The notes under the pieces: model-generated
What the model saw: the letters and a program-made list of their open reading frames with translations, nothing else
What the model was told of the DNA's origin: nothing
The model's database searches: none
Assembly (NCBI GenBank): GCA_024696005.1
Contig: JAILHF010000052.1
Location: forward strand, 186,001-250,000
Source: Lachnospiraceae bacterium
Lineage (GTDB): Bacteria > Bacillota > Clostridia > Lachnospirales > Lachnospiraceae
DNA: 64,000 nucleotides
Direction of reading: 5' to 3'
Program-made: the position numbers and the translations under genes
Part shown: positions 15,721 to 24,480 of the stretch, piece after piece
How the letters are laid out: each line of letters begins with the position of its first letter
How positions within the stretch are numbered: the stretch's first letter is position 1

Positions 15721-17190
15721 TCAGTCAAGTCGTTCTTCGATCGCGGCGATCACGGTCTCAAGAGCCTTGATCCTGGCATAATGTTTGTCGTTGGATTCCA
15801 GTATGTACCAGGGAGCAAATTCGGTACTTGTCTTTTGTATCATTTCATTGACAGCCTGCTCGTAAGCGTCCCATTTTTCGCGGTTGCGCCAATCCTCGTC
15901 CGTGATCTTCCACTGTTTTTCCGGCGTGTTCTGGCGGTCGGTAAAGCGTGCGAGCTGCGTATCCTTGTCGATCTGGACCCAGAACTTGACGATCACCGCG
16001 CCCCAGTCATCCAGTTCCTTCTCGAACTCGTTCATCTCGTTGTACGCCCGCTGCCAGTCGTTTTCCGAACAAAAGCCCTCCAGGCGCTCGACCATCACCC
16101 GGCCGTACCAGGTCCGGTCAAAGATCGCGATATGTCCGTCCTTCGGCAGTCTGTTCCAGAAACGCCACAGATAATGCCTGTTCTTCTCTCTGGGTTCGGG
16201 CGACGCGATGGGATGGACCTCAAAGCCGCGCGGATCCAGGGCCGCGGTAAGGCGTTTGATGTTTCCGCCCTTTCCCGCCGCATCCCAGCCTTCATAGGCG
16301 ATGACAACAGGGATCTTCTTCTGGTAGATGCGGTTATGCAGATCCGCAAGTTTTTCCTGCAGCTCATCCAGCCGCGTGCGGTATTCCTCCTCCGGGATCG
16401 AGACCGAAAGATCGATCTCGGAAAGCTTCGGCATGGGCTTGAGCGGGAAGGTATTCTGCAAAAGCGTGGCCGCCCGTCCCGTATTCTGCAGAGCGGTGTC
16501 GATGCTCCTTACCAGGATCTCCGTCACCTGCAGTTCCGCCCATTTCCGGCTCTTGGAATCGATGAAGAACCAAGGCGCCGTGAACTGGTTTGTCGACTCC
16601 AGATATTCATCGTAAACATCCATGCACTCATCGTAGTGCTTGTTCTGCCAGCGGTCCCACTTTTCGACCCGCCAGGAAGTGCTCTTTTCTCCCTCCAGCT
16701 CATCCAGGCGTTTCTTCTGCTCGCTCTTCGAGATATGGAAGAAAAACTTTACCACCAGATAGCCGTTGTCGGAAAGCGTCCGTTCAAAACGCTTTATGCT
16801 CGTAAGCTGCCTGTGATACTCTTTGTTCCCGGTCTCTCCGAGCAGGCGTTTCTTCGTCAGCTCATCCATCCAGCTGCCGTCAAAAAACGAAAACTTGCCC
16901 GCTTCGGGAATGCGCACGAAATAACGATAGAGGAAGGGCCTGCGCAGTTCCTCCTCCGAAGGCTTGACCAGGGTCTCCGTTTTGTAAAAACGGGGATCCA
17001 GGTTCTTGATCACCTTGCCGAGCACCCCGCCCTTTCCGGCGCCGCCCCAGCCGTCCATGATCACCAGTACGGGAAGCTTTTTCTCCTTGATCGCCATCTG
17101 CCTTCCGGCCAGTTCCAGTCTCGCTTCCTTCAGTCGTTTTGCGATCGTCTCATCATCCGGTCTTTCCGCTTTTACCCATTCCTTCAACAT
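15721..17190 (-). CDS. pap: two-domain PPK2, polyphosphate:AMP phosphotransferase
   Basis: A 489-residue protein with two tandem PPK2 domains (about 30-240 and 265-480). The N-terminal copy has Walker A DGWGGAGKGG and a Walker B region FDGSW; the C-terminal copy has EGWDAAGKGG and FDRTWYGRV with the lid RExNRHYLWRFW. The two-domain architecture is that of class II PPK2 enzymes, which transfer phosphate from polyphosphate to AMP giving ADP. The N-terminal copy is more diverged (FDGSW instead of FDRSWYNR), as in Pseudomonas/Acinetobacter Pap, so the second copy is probably the catalytic one. It lies between two EAL genes on the same strand. Confidence 0.9.
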   Translation of the reverse strand: MLKEWVKAERPDDETIAKRLKEARLELAGRQMAIKEKKLPVLVIMDGWGGAGKGGVLGKVIKNLDPRFYKTETLVKPSEEELRRPFLYRYFVRIPEAGKFSFFDGSWMDELTKKRLLGETGNKEYHRQLTSIKRFERTLSDNGYLVVKFFFHISKSEQKKRLDELEGEKSTSWRVEKWDRWQNKHYDECMDVYDEYLESTNQFTAPWFFIDSKSRKWAELQVTEILVRSIDTALQNTGRAATLLQNTFPLKPMPKLSEIDLSVSIPEEEYRTRLDELQEKLADLHNRIYQKKIPVVIAYEGWDAAGKGGNIKRLTAALDPRGFEVHPIASPEPREKNRHYLWRFWNRLPKDGHIAIFDRTWYGRVMVERLEGFCSENDWQRAYNEMNEFEKELDDWGAVIVKFWVQIDKDTQLARFTDRQNTPEKQWKITDEDWRNREKWDAYEQAVNEMIQKTSTEFAPWYILESNDKHYARIKALETVIAAIEERLD

Positions 17191-17225
17191 AAGCCGTAAC
17201 CCCCTTTCTCTTTCCGCCTGTCTCC

Positions 17226-20200
17226 TCAGGAGATCTCCCGCAACGCCGCCTCAAACATATCCTGGTCTCCTATGGAGGCCTTGGAACGCAGCTGTGCATG
17301 GATCCGGATCCGTACCGTGATCTGGTTCCCCTGCAATTCGTTGATCGCCTCCATGGCATCCACGATCTGCCGGCTTATCTCCCGGACACCTTCTTCATTG
17401 TCGATGTGGACCAGCATTCCGAAGACCGATTGTCTCGTCCGTGCCAATACGCTGTTCCTGCCGAAGAGCTCCAGCAGTCTGTCCGAAACCACACGCAGAA
17501 GCGAAGTGGCAAAGGCCTCTCCGAAGTCCTCCACGATCTGCTCGTGAAAACTGTTGCGGAAAACAAACATGGCGTAATCTTTTCCCAGTTCCGTATACTG
17601 TTCCCCGAAATCAATGATGCTGTCGATCAGGGCATGGGCATTCTGAAGCCCCGTAACGGGATCCACATGGAAGGGATTTTTCCGGTTCAGGATGCGCTCC
17701 TGCTCCTCCTCCCAATCCACAAAATAGCCGACTACGCCCTGTATCCGCCCGTTCTCGTACAAAGGGAATTCATTGAAGCACATGTCACGGACGATGCCGT
17801 GGGTGATCACCTTTCCGAAAGCATCCCGGATAAACTCTCCCGTCCGGAGAAGATTCTCTTCCCTCTCCCGTATCTGGGGTTCTCCCAAAAGCCAGCCGAT
17901 CTCTTCATCGGTCTTCCCGAGGATCTCACTCATATCCCCGACCCCGAAATAGTCCAGGAAACTGCGGCTGGCCCCGCGCAAACGGAGATCCGTATCCTTC
18001 CAGAAGAACATGACCGGCCCGTGCTGGACGATATTTTCGCATACGCAGGCATATTCCAGCGCCTTCCCTTCCAGAGCGGCCGTGATCACCGTCCGCCCCC
18101 GCAAAGAATCTACCGCCTCTATGTCGTCGATCTGCGTCTCCGGAAGAGGCTTTATGCAATACAGATATTCTTTACAATCGGTGCCGGCAATCGGCATGAG
18201 ATACTGCTCCGACCAGACATAGCTTCCGTCACCCTGACGCTGGCGGAAAACATCAACCACATACCCCTTCCCGGATCTTTCCACACGCTCCCGCAGGGTG
18301 TCATAATCCAGAAAGGCCTTGGCCCGTTCCCGGTCATCCGCAAAGATCCCGAGACGGATCGCTGCCGGGGTCTTTCCCCGCAGATCCTTCGCCCACTCAC
18401 TCTCGGTCCGGAAATGCCCGCAGCCCCCCAGCAGTGAGGACAGGGTATTTTTTTCCAGATCCATGAGGAGCACATCCGTAAAGAGCAGGTTCAGATCTTT
18501 CAGTTTCTGGTCCAGCTTCTCCCGCTCCTCCTTCAGATTGTCCCGGCTGATATCCTGGATCTTTCCCAGGATCAGAGCACATTCGGAGTTCTCCGCGATC
18601 ATCCGTCCGCGGAAGCAGAAATACTTCCCTCCCACCGTATAGTAGAAGGTCTCTTCTTTCCCGCTTCGTCTGATCTGATCGGCGATCTCCCGGTATTTCG
18701 GTAACAACGGCGATCCGGGATTGTAAACCTTCCGGTCGATCTCTTCCAGCCGCAGGCCCTCCATGCCGATCTGCGCTTTATACCATTTGTTCATGAACAG
18801 GGTTCGAAGCTGTCTCCCGTCATCCTCCAGCACCTCCAGAGGGATGTCCGTATCCCGTATGATGCTGCCGGCGACTTCATAAAAATGCCTCCACTTTCTG
18901 GTCTCAATGGGGATCTGCTTTTCCCCCATGTGGGAAAACAGATCAAGGATGGGCTCGGGTTTGCCGTAATAATACCCTTGTATCATGTCACAGCCGATCT
19001 CCCGCAAAAAATCCAGCTGTTCCTGGGTCTCCACTCCTTCCGCGACCGTGCAGATCCCGATATCCTTCGCCATGTTGACCGTAGAACGCACGATGCTTCG
19101 TGAGATCCCGGTAAAGGGTCTCAGGAAACCCATGTCAAGCTTCAGCGTATCGAAATGGTAATCCTTCAGCAGGTTCAGCGAAGAATAGCCGCTCCCGAAA
19201 TCATCCATCCACACCTCATATCCGGCTTTGCGGAAGCGTTCGATCACATCCCTCATCAGCGCCTCATCCGAGGCGATCATGCTTTCCGTGATCTCGATAT
19301 GCAGGGCATCCCTGGGGATATCGTACTTCTTGACAGATTTTTCCACCACCTCGAGCATGTCGCAAAGTACAAAATCGATGCGCGAGAAATTGACTGAGAC
19401 CGGCACCACCGGCAGGCCCTGCCCGGCGCGCTCATGTATCATCTCGCATACCTTCTCCACGACAAAGCAATCCAGCTTGTGGATGAGGTTCTGATTCTCC
19501 AAAATGCTGATGAACTCGTCGGGTTTGAGAAAACCGACATAGGGATCGATCCAGCGTACCAGGGATTCCATGCCGCAGAGGCAGCCGGTCAGGGAGCGCA
19601 CCACCGGCTGGAAATAAATCTTTACCCAGTCCTTCTCCAGCGCTTCATCGATCTTTTCCGCCACGTAATCCCGCGTCTGCAGGGTTTTCGCCAGATCTTC
19701 CGTATAAACGGAAACATAGCGGGTGATGTCATGCTTGATAAAATCACAGGCGAGTTTTGCCCTGGACAGAGACGCTTCCACTTCCAGGCCCGGCCCCATT
19801 CTGAGACGACAGATGCCGAACTTGCAGATCACGTCGAATTTCTTTTCAAACTGTTCGCGAAAGATGCGTGCCGCTTCTTCCGTGCTGCTCTCCACGCCGT
19901 CAAACTTCGTGAAAACGGCAAAGTGGTCATCGGAAACACGGGCGATGAACGAGTCGGCATAGATCCGGCGCAGCAGATCCGCGATCCCCTTCAGCAGTGC
20001 ATCCCCTTCATCCGCGCCTCTTTCGATATTGAGAAGCTTGAATCTGACCAGATTCAGATAGACGATGGCATATTCATTCTCTTCGGATGAACGGCAATCA
20101 TTATTCTTCTTTTCGATATACTTCCGCAGCCTGTTCTTTCCGTACAGGCCCGTCACGGTATCCAGGTCACTGCCGGTAAGGTCGGATCGATGAAGATACA

Positions 20201-20573
20201 GGCAGGAATAAAAAACCTCGCCTTCCTCCGGTTCCTCAACAAGTCCCCAGTGAAGAACCACCCTGTGCCTGTTCCCGTTTTTGGTCAGGATATGGAAAAA
20301 AACATAGCCCGAACGGCTCTGTGATTCCGCGAGCTGCATCTCGATCTCCCGCATGACTCCGGCAAATTCCTGCTCCCTGACGAGCCCGCGGAAACTTCCG
20401 CCGGCCAGTTCATGCAGTTCTTCCGTGCTCCCGCATTCATACAGCTCGGCCAAACGTTCGCTGACGCACAAAAGCTCGTGATCGTTCCCGGCGCGCCATA
20501 TAAATGCCCCGCCGCTCATGCGATCCGTAAACTCTTTGCCGAAGCGATCCGGAGATCGCACGTCATCTTTCAT
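17226..20573 (-). CDS. large GGDEF-like / EAL / PAS signalling protein
   Basis: A 1115-residue cytoplasmic multidomain protein. Order: PAS-like domain (20-130), degenerate GGDEF (137-300, motif RVSDDHF), EAL (305-560), PAS-like region (570-700), a second PAS-containing region (710-940), and a second GGDEF-like domain (955-1100) whose catalytic motif is replaced by RTRQSVF. EAL residues are conserved (MESLVRW, VNFSRIDF, HIEITES, MDDFGSGYSS, LKLDMGF, AEGVET, QGYYYGKP), so phosphodiesterase activity is likely, while neither GGDEF should be active. Start at 20573 has GGAG seven bases upstream and a near-consensus promoter. The first 560 residues parallel the protein at 3299-5044, pointing to an internal gene family. 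Confidence 0.88.
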   Translation of the reverse strand: MKDDVRSPDRFGKEFTDRMSGGAFIWRAGNDHELLCVSERLAELYECGSTEELHELAGGSFRGLVREQEFAGVMREIEMQLAESQSRSGYVFFHILTKNGNRHRVVLHWGLVEEPEEGEVFYSCLYLHRSDLTGSDLDTVTGLYGKNRLRKYIEKKNNDCRSSEENEYAIVYLNLVRFKLLNIERGADEGDALLKGIADLLRRIYADSFIARVSDDHFAVFTKFDGVESSTEEAARIFREQFEKKFDVICKFGICRLRMGPGLEVEASLSRAKLACDFIKHDITRYVSVYTEDLAKTLQTRDYVAEKIDEALEKDWVKIYFQPVVRSLTGCLCGMESLVRWIDPYVGFLKPDEFISILENQNLIHKLDCFVVEKVCEMIHERAGQGLPVVPVSVNFSRIDFVLCDMLEVVEKSVKKYDIPRDALHIEITESMIASDEALMRDVIERFRKAGYEVWMDDFGSGYSSLNLLKDYHFDTLKLDMGFLRPFTGISRSIVRSTVNMAKDIGICTVAEGVETQEQLDFLREIGCDMIQGYYYGKPEPILDLFSHMGEKQIPIETRKWRHFYEVAGSIIRDTDIPLEVLEDDGRQLRTLFMNKWYKAQIGMEGLRLEEIDRKVYNPGSPLLPKYREIADQIRRSGKEETFYYTVGGKYFCFRGRMIAENSECALILGKIQDISRDNLKEEREKLDQKLKDLNLLFTDVLLMDLEKNTLSSLLGGCGHFRTESEWAKDLRGKTPAAIRLGIFADDRERAKAFLDYDTLRERVERSGKGYVVDVFRQRQGDGSYVWSEQYLMPIAGTDCKEYLYCIKPLPETQIDDIEAVDSLRGRTVITAALEGKALEYACVCENIVQHGPVMFFWKDTDLRLRGASRSFLDYFGVGDMSEILGKTDEEIGWLLGEPQIREREENLLRTGEFIRDAFGKVITHGIVRDMCFNEFPLYENGRIQGVVGYFVDWEEEQERILNRKNPFHVDPVTGLQNAHALIDSIIDFGEQYTELGKDYAMFVFRNSFHEQIVEDFGEAFATSLLRVVSDRLLELFGRNSVLARTRQSVFGMLVHIDNEEGVREISRQIVDAMEAINELQGNQITVRIRIHAQLRSKASIGDQDMFEAALREIS

Positions 20574-20608
20574 AAAAAATCTCCGTTCATGCAGCCGTAT
20601 TTCGTTAA

Positions 20609-20637
20609 ATTATACAACAAAACGCGCTGTTTGGCAA
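20609..20637 (-). promoter_or_regulatory. promoter of the large EAL gene
   Basis: TTGCCA (20632-20637) and TATAAT (20609-20614) on the minus strand with a 17-base spacer. Confidence 0.8.
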
Positions 20638-20680
20638 TTAAAAGATGCTCTCCTTACCGTCAAGTTGACGAAAAAAAATC

Positions 20681-20709
20681 TTGCCCGCCTTCCTCTGTTG
20701 CATTATAAT
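20681..20709 (+). promoter_or_regulatory. promoter of the TrpB2 gene
   Basis: TTGCCC (20681-20686) and TATAAT (20704-20709) with a 17-base spacer. It is back to back with the promoter of the large EAL gene. Confidence 0.75.
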
Positions 20710-20782
20710 AGTAAGCGTTGTTGACCGGCGGTTCTTTTCTCTCAGTCCGCATCGGTCCTATCAAATCATCGGAGGTATAAGT

Positions 20783-22150
20783 ATGAGCACGATCCCCTAC
20801 AAGATCTATCTGGAAGAGAACGAAATGCCCAAACAGTGGTACAACGTCCGGGCTGACATGAAGAAGAAACCCGCCCCCATCCTGAATCCCGGCACCCTGC
20901 AACCCGTCACGCTGGAAGAATTGTCCGGCATTTTCTGCACGGAGCTGGCAAAACAGGAGTTGGATGACACCACTCCCTATTTTGACATTCCGCAGGAGAT
21001 CCTGAGCTTCTACCGCATGTATCGTCCGTCACCTCTTGTCCGTGCGTACTGCCTTGAGGAAAAACTCGGCACCCCTGCGCACATCTACTATAAATTCGAA
21101 GGAAACAATACATCCGGAAGCCACAAGCTCAATTCCGCCATCGCCCAGGCCTATTACGCCAAGAAGCAGGGCCTGAAGGGCGTGACCACCGAAACCGGTG
21201 CCGGACAGTGGGGTACCGCCCTTTCGATGGCCTGCTCCTATTTCGATCTGGACTGCCAGGTCTACATGGTCAAGGTTTCCTATGAGCAGAAGCCTTTCCG
21301 CCGCGAAGTGATGCGCACCTGCGGTGCCACCGTCGCTCCTTCCCCTTCCATGAACACGGAAGTGGGCCGCAAGATCAACGCCGAGTTCCCGGGCACCACC
21401 GGAAGCCTGGGCTGCGCGATCTCCGAAGCAGTGGAAGCAGCCGTGACCCAGGATGGTTATCGTTACGTTCTGGGATCGGTGCTGGCACAGGTTCTGCTGC
21501 ACCAGTCCGTGATCGGTCTCGAAACCAAGGCTGCTCTTGACAAGTACGGCATCAAGGCCGACATGATCATCGGCTGCGCAGGCGGCGGCTCCAATCTGGG
21601 CGGCCTGATCTCTCCTTTTGCAGGTGAGATGCTCCGCGGCGAAGCGAAATACGACATCATCGCCGTGGAACCCGCATCCTGCCCGTCCCTGACCCGCGGC
21701 GTCTACGCATACGACTTCTGCGATACCGGAAAGGTTTGCCCTCTGGCCAAGATGTACACCCTGGGCAGCAGCTTCATCCCTTCCGCGAATCACGCAGGCG
21801 GCCTGCGCTATCACGGCATGAGCAGCATCGTATCCGAGCTTTATGATCAAAAGCTGATCAGCGCACGCAGCGTGGAACAGACTTCGGTCTTCGAGGCTGC
21901 CACCACCTTTGCGAGAGTGGAAGGCATCCTGCCCGCTCCCGAGAGCAGCCACGCGATCCGCGTTGCCATCGACGAGGCCCTCAAGTGCAAAGAGACCGGC
22001 GAAGAAAAGAACATCGTCTTCGGCCTGACCGGCACCGGCTACTTCGACATGGTCGCTTACCAGAAGTACAACGACGGCGAGATGAGCGATTACATCCCTA
22101 CCGACGAAGACCTGCAGAAATCCATCTCGCAGATGCCGAAGGTAGACTGA
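20783..22150 (+). CDS. TrpB2-type tryptophan synthase beta-like protein
   Basis: A 455-residue PLP enzyme. The PLP lysine is in NTSGSHKLNSA (about residue 111), and the phosphate-binding glycine loop is CAGGGSNLGG. The extended N-terminus and length are those of the TrpB2 (TIGR01415) group, not canonical TrpB of about 395 residues. TrpB2 enzymes condense indole with serine or phosphoserine and often work without TrpA; no trpA or other trp gene is near, so an indole-salvage role is likely, by inference. GGAGGT precedes the ATG by six bases. Single gene with its own promoter and terminator. Confidence 0.9.
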   Translation: MSTIPYKIYLEENEMPKQWYNVRADMKKKPAPILNPGTLQPVTLEELSGIFCTELAKQELDDTTPYFDIPQEILSFYRMYRPSPLVRAYCLEEKLGTPAHIYYKFEGNNTSGSHKLNSAIAQAYYAKKQGLKGVTTETGAGQWGTALSMACSYFDLDCQVYMVKVSYEQKPFRREVMRTCGATVAPSPSMNTEVGRKINAEFPGTTGSLGCAISEAVEAAVTQDGYRYVLGSVLAQVLLHQSVIGLETKAALDKYGIKADMIIGCAGGGSNLGGLISPFAGEMLRGEAKYDIIAVEPASCPSLTRGVYAYDFCDTGKVCPLAKMYTLGSSFIPSANHAGGLRYHGMSSIVSELYDQKLISARSVEQTSVFEAATTFARVEGILPAPESSHAIRVAIDEALKCKETGEEKNIVFGLTGTGYFDMVAYQKYNDGEMSDYIPTDEDLQKSISQMPKVD

Positions 22151-22176
22151 GAGACTTAAACGTACCCGAAAACAAA

Positions 22177-22203
22177 AGCCGGGAGCCCAGCTCCCGGCTT
22201 TTT
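22177..22203 (+). terminator. rho-independent terminator of the TrpB2 gene
   Basis: AGCCGGGAGC (22177-22186) and GCTCCCGGCT (22190-22199) form a perfect 10-base stem, followed by a T run. Confidence 0.9.
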
Positions 22204-22232
22204 CATGCTTTATCTGTCTGACGCGATCCTGC

Positions 22233-23006
22233 TCAATCCGGAAATTCACCGTTGAAATAGTATTCCTCCACCACATACCCGGTCCTGGCGTCAAGCTTGA
22301 TCTGACTGTATTCATTTAACTGATACGAATAATAAAGGATATCCCGCTCTTCGTCATACTCCAGGCGATAGGTCCCATAGATCTCGCCCGTAGTACGGTC
22401 GACCATCATTTTGTTCTTGTTCTGCTCCGCCAGGCTGATCGCTTTCTCCGCCAGTTCATCCCCGTCGAGCAGCCCCGAGGTATCCAGCTTCCTGACCGGC
22501 GTTCCGCGGCCGCCGTCTACCAGGTTCGGATAAGGAAGATCATCGTCCGTCCGGAAGAAGACATTCGGGATGATCGCTCCGTTCAGGTATTGATACGCGT
22601 TCATGCACGGCTCGTCCGTGATGCTGTTCCGGAAGCTTCCGCAGATATACACGTCCCGGCTCACATGCTGATCCGCTTCCTCCAGATAGTCCAGTATCTC
22701 CTGCCTTTCTTTCTCATCGGCATGCCGGTTTTCAAACAGCCGTTCCGAATAATAGATATGCTGCCCGATCTGCAGGATCTCCTCGGCGTGAACCGGCTTC
22801 GGCTCCGACGTCGACGCCGACGGAAGGACGACGTTTTTGATCACGTCAGGGATCTGAATATCCACCTTCTGCTTCTGTCCTGCGTTGCTTCCCGAATTGT
22901 TTCCCGCATTGCTTCCCAGACTCAAAAACAGAACGGTCGCTAAAACTCCGCCGCCGATCAGCACAAATGCCAATATCCCCAGAAGGATCTTTGTTTTTCT
23001 TTCCAT
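22233..23006 (-). CDS. membrane-anchored extracytoplasmic protein of unknown function
   Basis: About 257 residues. A single N-terminal transmembrane helix (residues 7-30, ILLGILAFVLIGGGVLATVL) is followed by a Ser/Asn/Gly linker and a soluble domain outside the cell. The C-terminus DILYYSYQLNEYSQIKLDAR followed by TGYVVEEYYFNG resembles the strand pattern of PepSY-like domains (hydrophobic strand, then DxxTGxV), but I would not call it firmly. Two overlapping ATGs at 23009 and 23006 follow AAGGGG; the second has better spacing. The terminator of the TrpB2 gene lies just past its stop in the opposite direction. Confidence 0.7.
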   Translation of the reverse strand: MERKTKILLGILAFVLIGGGVLATVLFLSLGSNAGNNSGSNAGQKQKVDIQIPDVIKNVVLPSASTSEPKPVHAEEILQIGQHIYYSERLFENRHADEKERQEILDYLEEADQHVSRDVYICGSFRNSITDEPCMNAYQYLNGAIIPNVFFRTDDDLPYPNLVDGGRGTPVRKLDTSGLLDGDELAEKAISLAEQNKNKMMVDRTTGEIYGTYRLEYDEERDILYYSYQLNEYSQIKLDARTGYVVEEYYFNGEFPD

Positions 23007-23062
23007 CATCTTTCCCCTTTCCGGTCCTTATTTACTGATACGGATGCAATGCAACGGATTTA

Positions 23063-23506
23063 TGGCAGTTTGGCGGATTTTTTCTGCCAAGCGCAGCACG
23101 CTTCCGGCGGGAAGCTCTCTGAATGGACCGCTATAGCGAGCGAATGTCGAATTGTTCCGTTCGCAAGACGGCTTTGCGGGATGAGAGGCAAAGATGGAAT
23201 GGAGCAGAAGCACATAAGTCCGGGCACCACTCCGGAGCCACGCAGCTCTAAGGCGCTGCTTTCATTTTAGGTACAGCCCGGGACCGCTCGAGACACAGCA
23301 TCCCTGCTGTGGCTCTCGCTCGATCCGCCATCCGTGGCGGCTCGTCCCTATTTTCATCATGCAGCTTCAAGAGCTGACGGGCTCCTCCGCAACGTGCCGG
23401 GGACTTATGTCTTCTGCTCTTCCCGTAAGCTGCTTCATTCATCCCGCAAAGCCGCATGCTCACTGCACTGCGGGCAGATGGATAAGGTTGGTCGAAGACC
23501 TGAACC
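23063..23506. ncRNA. large nested foldback, candidate structured RNA or repeat element
   Basis: The gap 23010-23553 holds a series of mutually nested complementary segments: 23169-23184 with 23439-23454 (16 perfect base pairs), 23202-23210 with 23411-23419, 23213-23221 with 23401-23409, 23223-23227 with 23394-23398, 23235-23239 with 23380-23384, 23243-23249 with 23370-23376, 23255-23259 with 23361-23365, and 23280-23284 with 23344-23348. The inner loop carries two strong hairpins, 23289-23318 and 23325-23340. Outside lie hairpins 23070-23090, 23100-23115 and 23486-23506. Short mismatched stretches separate the helices, as in a folded RNA. No promoter or terminator fixes the strand, and no known family was recognised. 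Confidence 0.65.
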
Positions 23507-23553
23507 TCGGCAGAAGTCCCCCTTTATAAACCGGAGTCGCTCCCGGTCCCGGA

Positions 23554-24399
23554 TCACTCCGCGAGTTCCCGCTCCGAGCGGCGTTTTTTCAGATACAGGA
23601 TGAGAGAACCTGCATGATGAATGATGAAGACCGCCACCAGCATGAAAAGGTGGACGTAAAAAGCGCAGACGATATAGTAGTTCTTCTCCAGAAGATAGCC
23701 CCTCGAAAAGCCGAAGAAGAACAGAAAGCTGCTGAGCGCCAGGCAAAGAAGCAGCAGATAGCAGTTCCGGAACATGTTGACCAGAGATGCCAGGAAATCC
23801 CGGAACGAGGCGTCAAAATAGACAAAGCGCCCGACCATGAGACCGAGGTAATACATCATGACGGGATGATACTCACTTTCGTCACCGACACTGTATAAAT
23901 ACAGGAGGATAAAGATGCAATAGAACATGGCAAGCATCCGGACACAGGCCTTTTCGCCCCGGCCTGTCTTTTTGAGCGGGATGACAAGCCGATCAAGCAG
24001 GGAATTCAGCAAACAGGACAGACAGATCAGCAGCAGGAGCATGAAATCCTTGCCGCTTCCCCAAAGCTCCAGAAAGCCGTCCAGGAAAGCCGAACCGGTA
24101 CCGCCGCCCATTTCCTGCGCTTTGGCATAGATATGATTGATCACGACATAGGCGCAGGAAAACGACAATACCGAGGTTCCCGCGATGATCATCTCAAAGA
24201 AGCGCTGCACACGGTTTCGAACGGTTCCCGCAAAAAATTCTTCCGCGTCGTCCTCCTCTTCCCGCAGGACGTTGCGGGATATCCATGCGCCTCCCGTGAT
24301 CAGGAGGATGCAGAATACGACTCCCAGCAAGGCCATGAACAGAAACAGGAGCTTTTGCCCCCCGCTGAAGTCCGGATTGATATATGCCTCGATCGTCAT
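23554..24399 (-). CDS. polytopic membrane protein of unknown function
   Basis: A 281-residue integral membrane protein with about seven predicted helices. The first helix spans residues 17-40 (LLFLFMALLGVVFCILLITG), a charged cytoplasmic segment REEEDDAEEFF follows, and the C-terminus ends in a basic/acidic tail KKRRSERELAE. No transport or enzymatic motif is visible. The ribosome site is weak (AGGGAA close to the ATG). It is 81 bases downstream of the SGNH lipoprotein gene and may be the last gene of the GH51/AT3/SGNH operon. The large foldback element lies directly beyond its stop codon. Confidence 0.75.
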   Translation of the reverse strand: MTIEAYINPDFSGGQKLLFLFMALLGVVFCILLITGGAWISRNVLREEEDDAEEFFAGTVRNRVQRFFEMIIAGTSVLSFSCAYVVINHIYAKAQEMGGGTGSAFLDGFLELWGSGKDFMLLLLICLSCLLNSLLDRLVIPLKKTGRGEKACVRMLAMFYCIFILLYLYSVGDESEYHPVMMYYLGLMVGRFVYFDASFRDFLASLVNMFRNCYLLLLCLALSSFLFFFGFSRGYLLEKNYYIVCAFYVHLFMLVAVFIIHHAGSLILYLKKRRSERELAE

Positions 24400-24480
24400 T
24401 TATTCCCTGTATCCGCACCCGGACCTGCCCGGTCCGTGAATGCGCTCTCCTCCCCGTCGTGTTACATTCCGTGTGATCCG

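Noticed and set aside
23160-23260. RNase P RNA, tmRNA or 6S RNA at the foldback
   Set aside because: A short AAGTCCGGGC string recalls RNase P, but the other conserved P4 strand and motifs are absent; tmRNA and 6S landmarks are missing too.
23248-23463. 71-codon minus-strand frame inside the foldback
   Set aside because: It lies wholly inside the paired arms, has no ribosome site, and its composition is explained by the palindromes.
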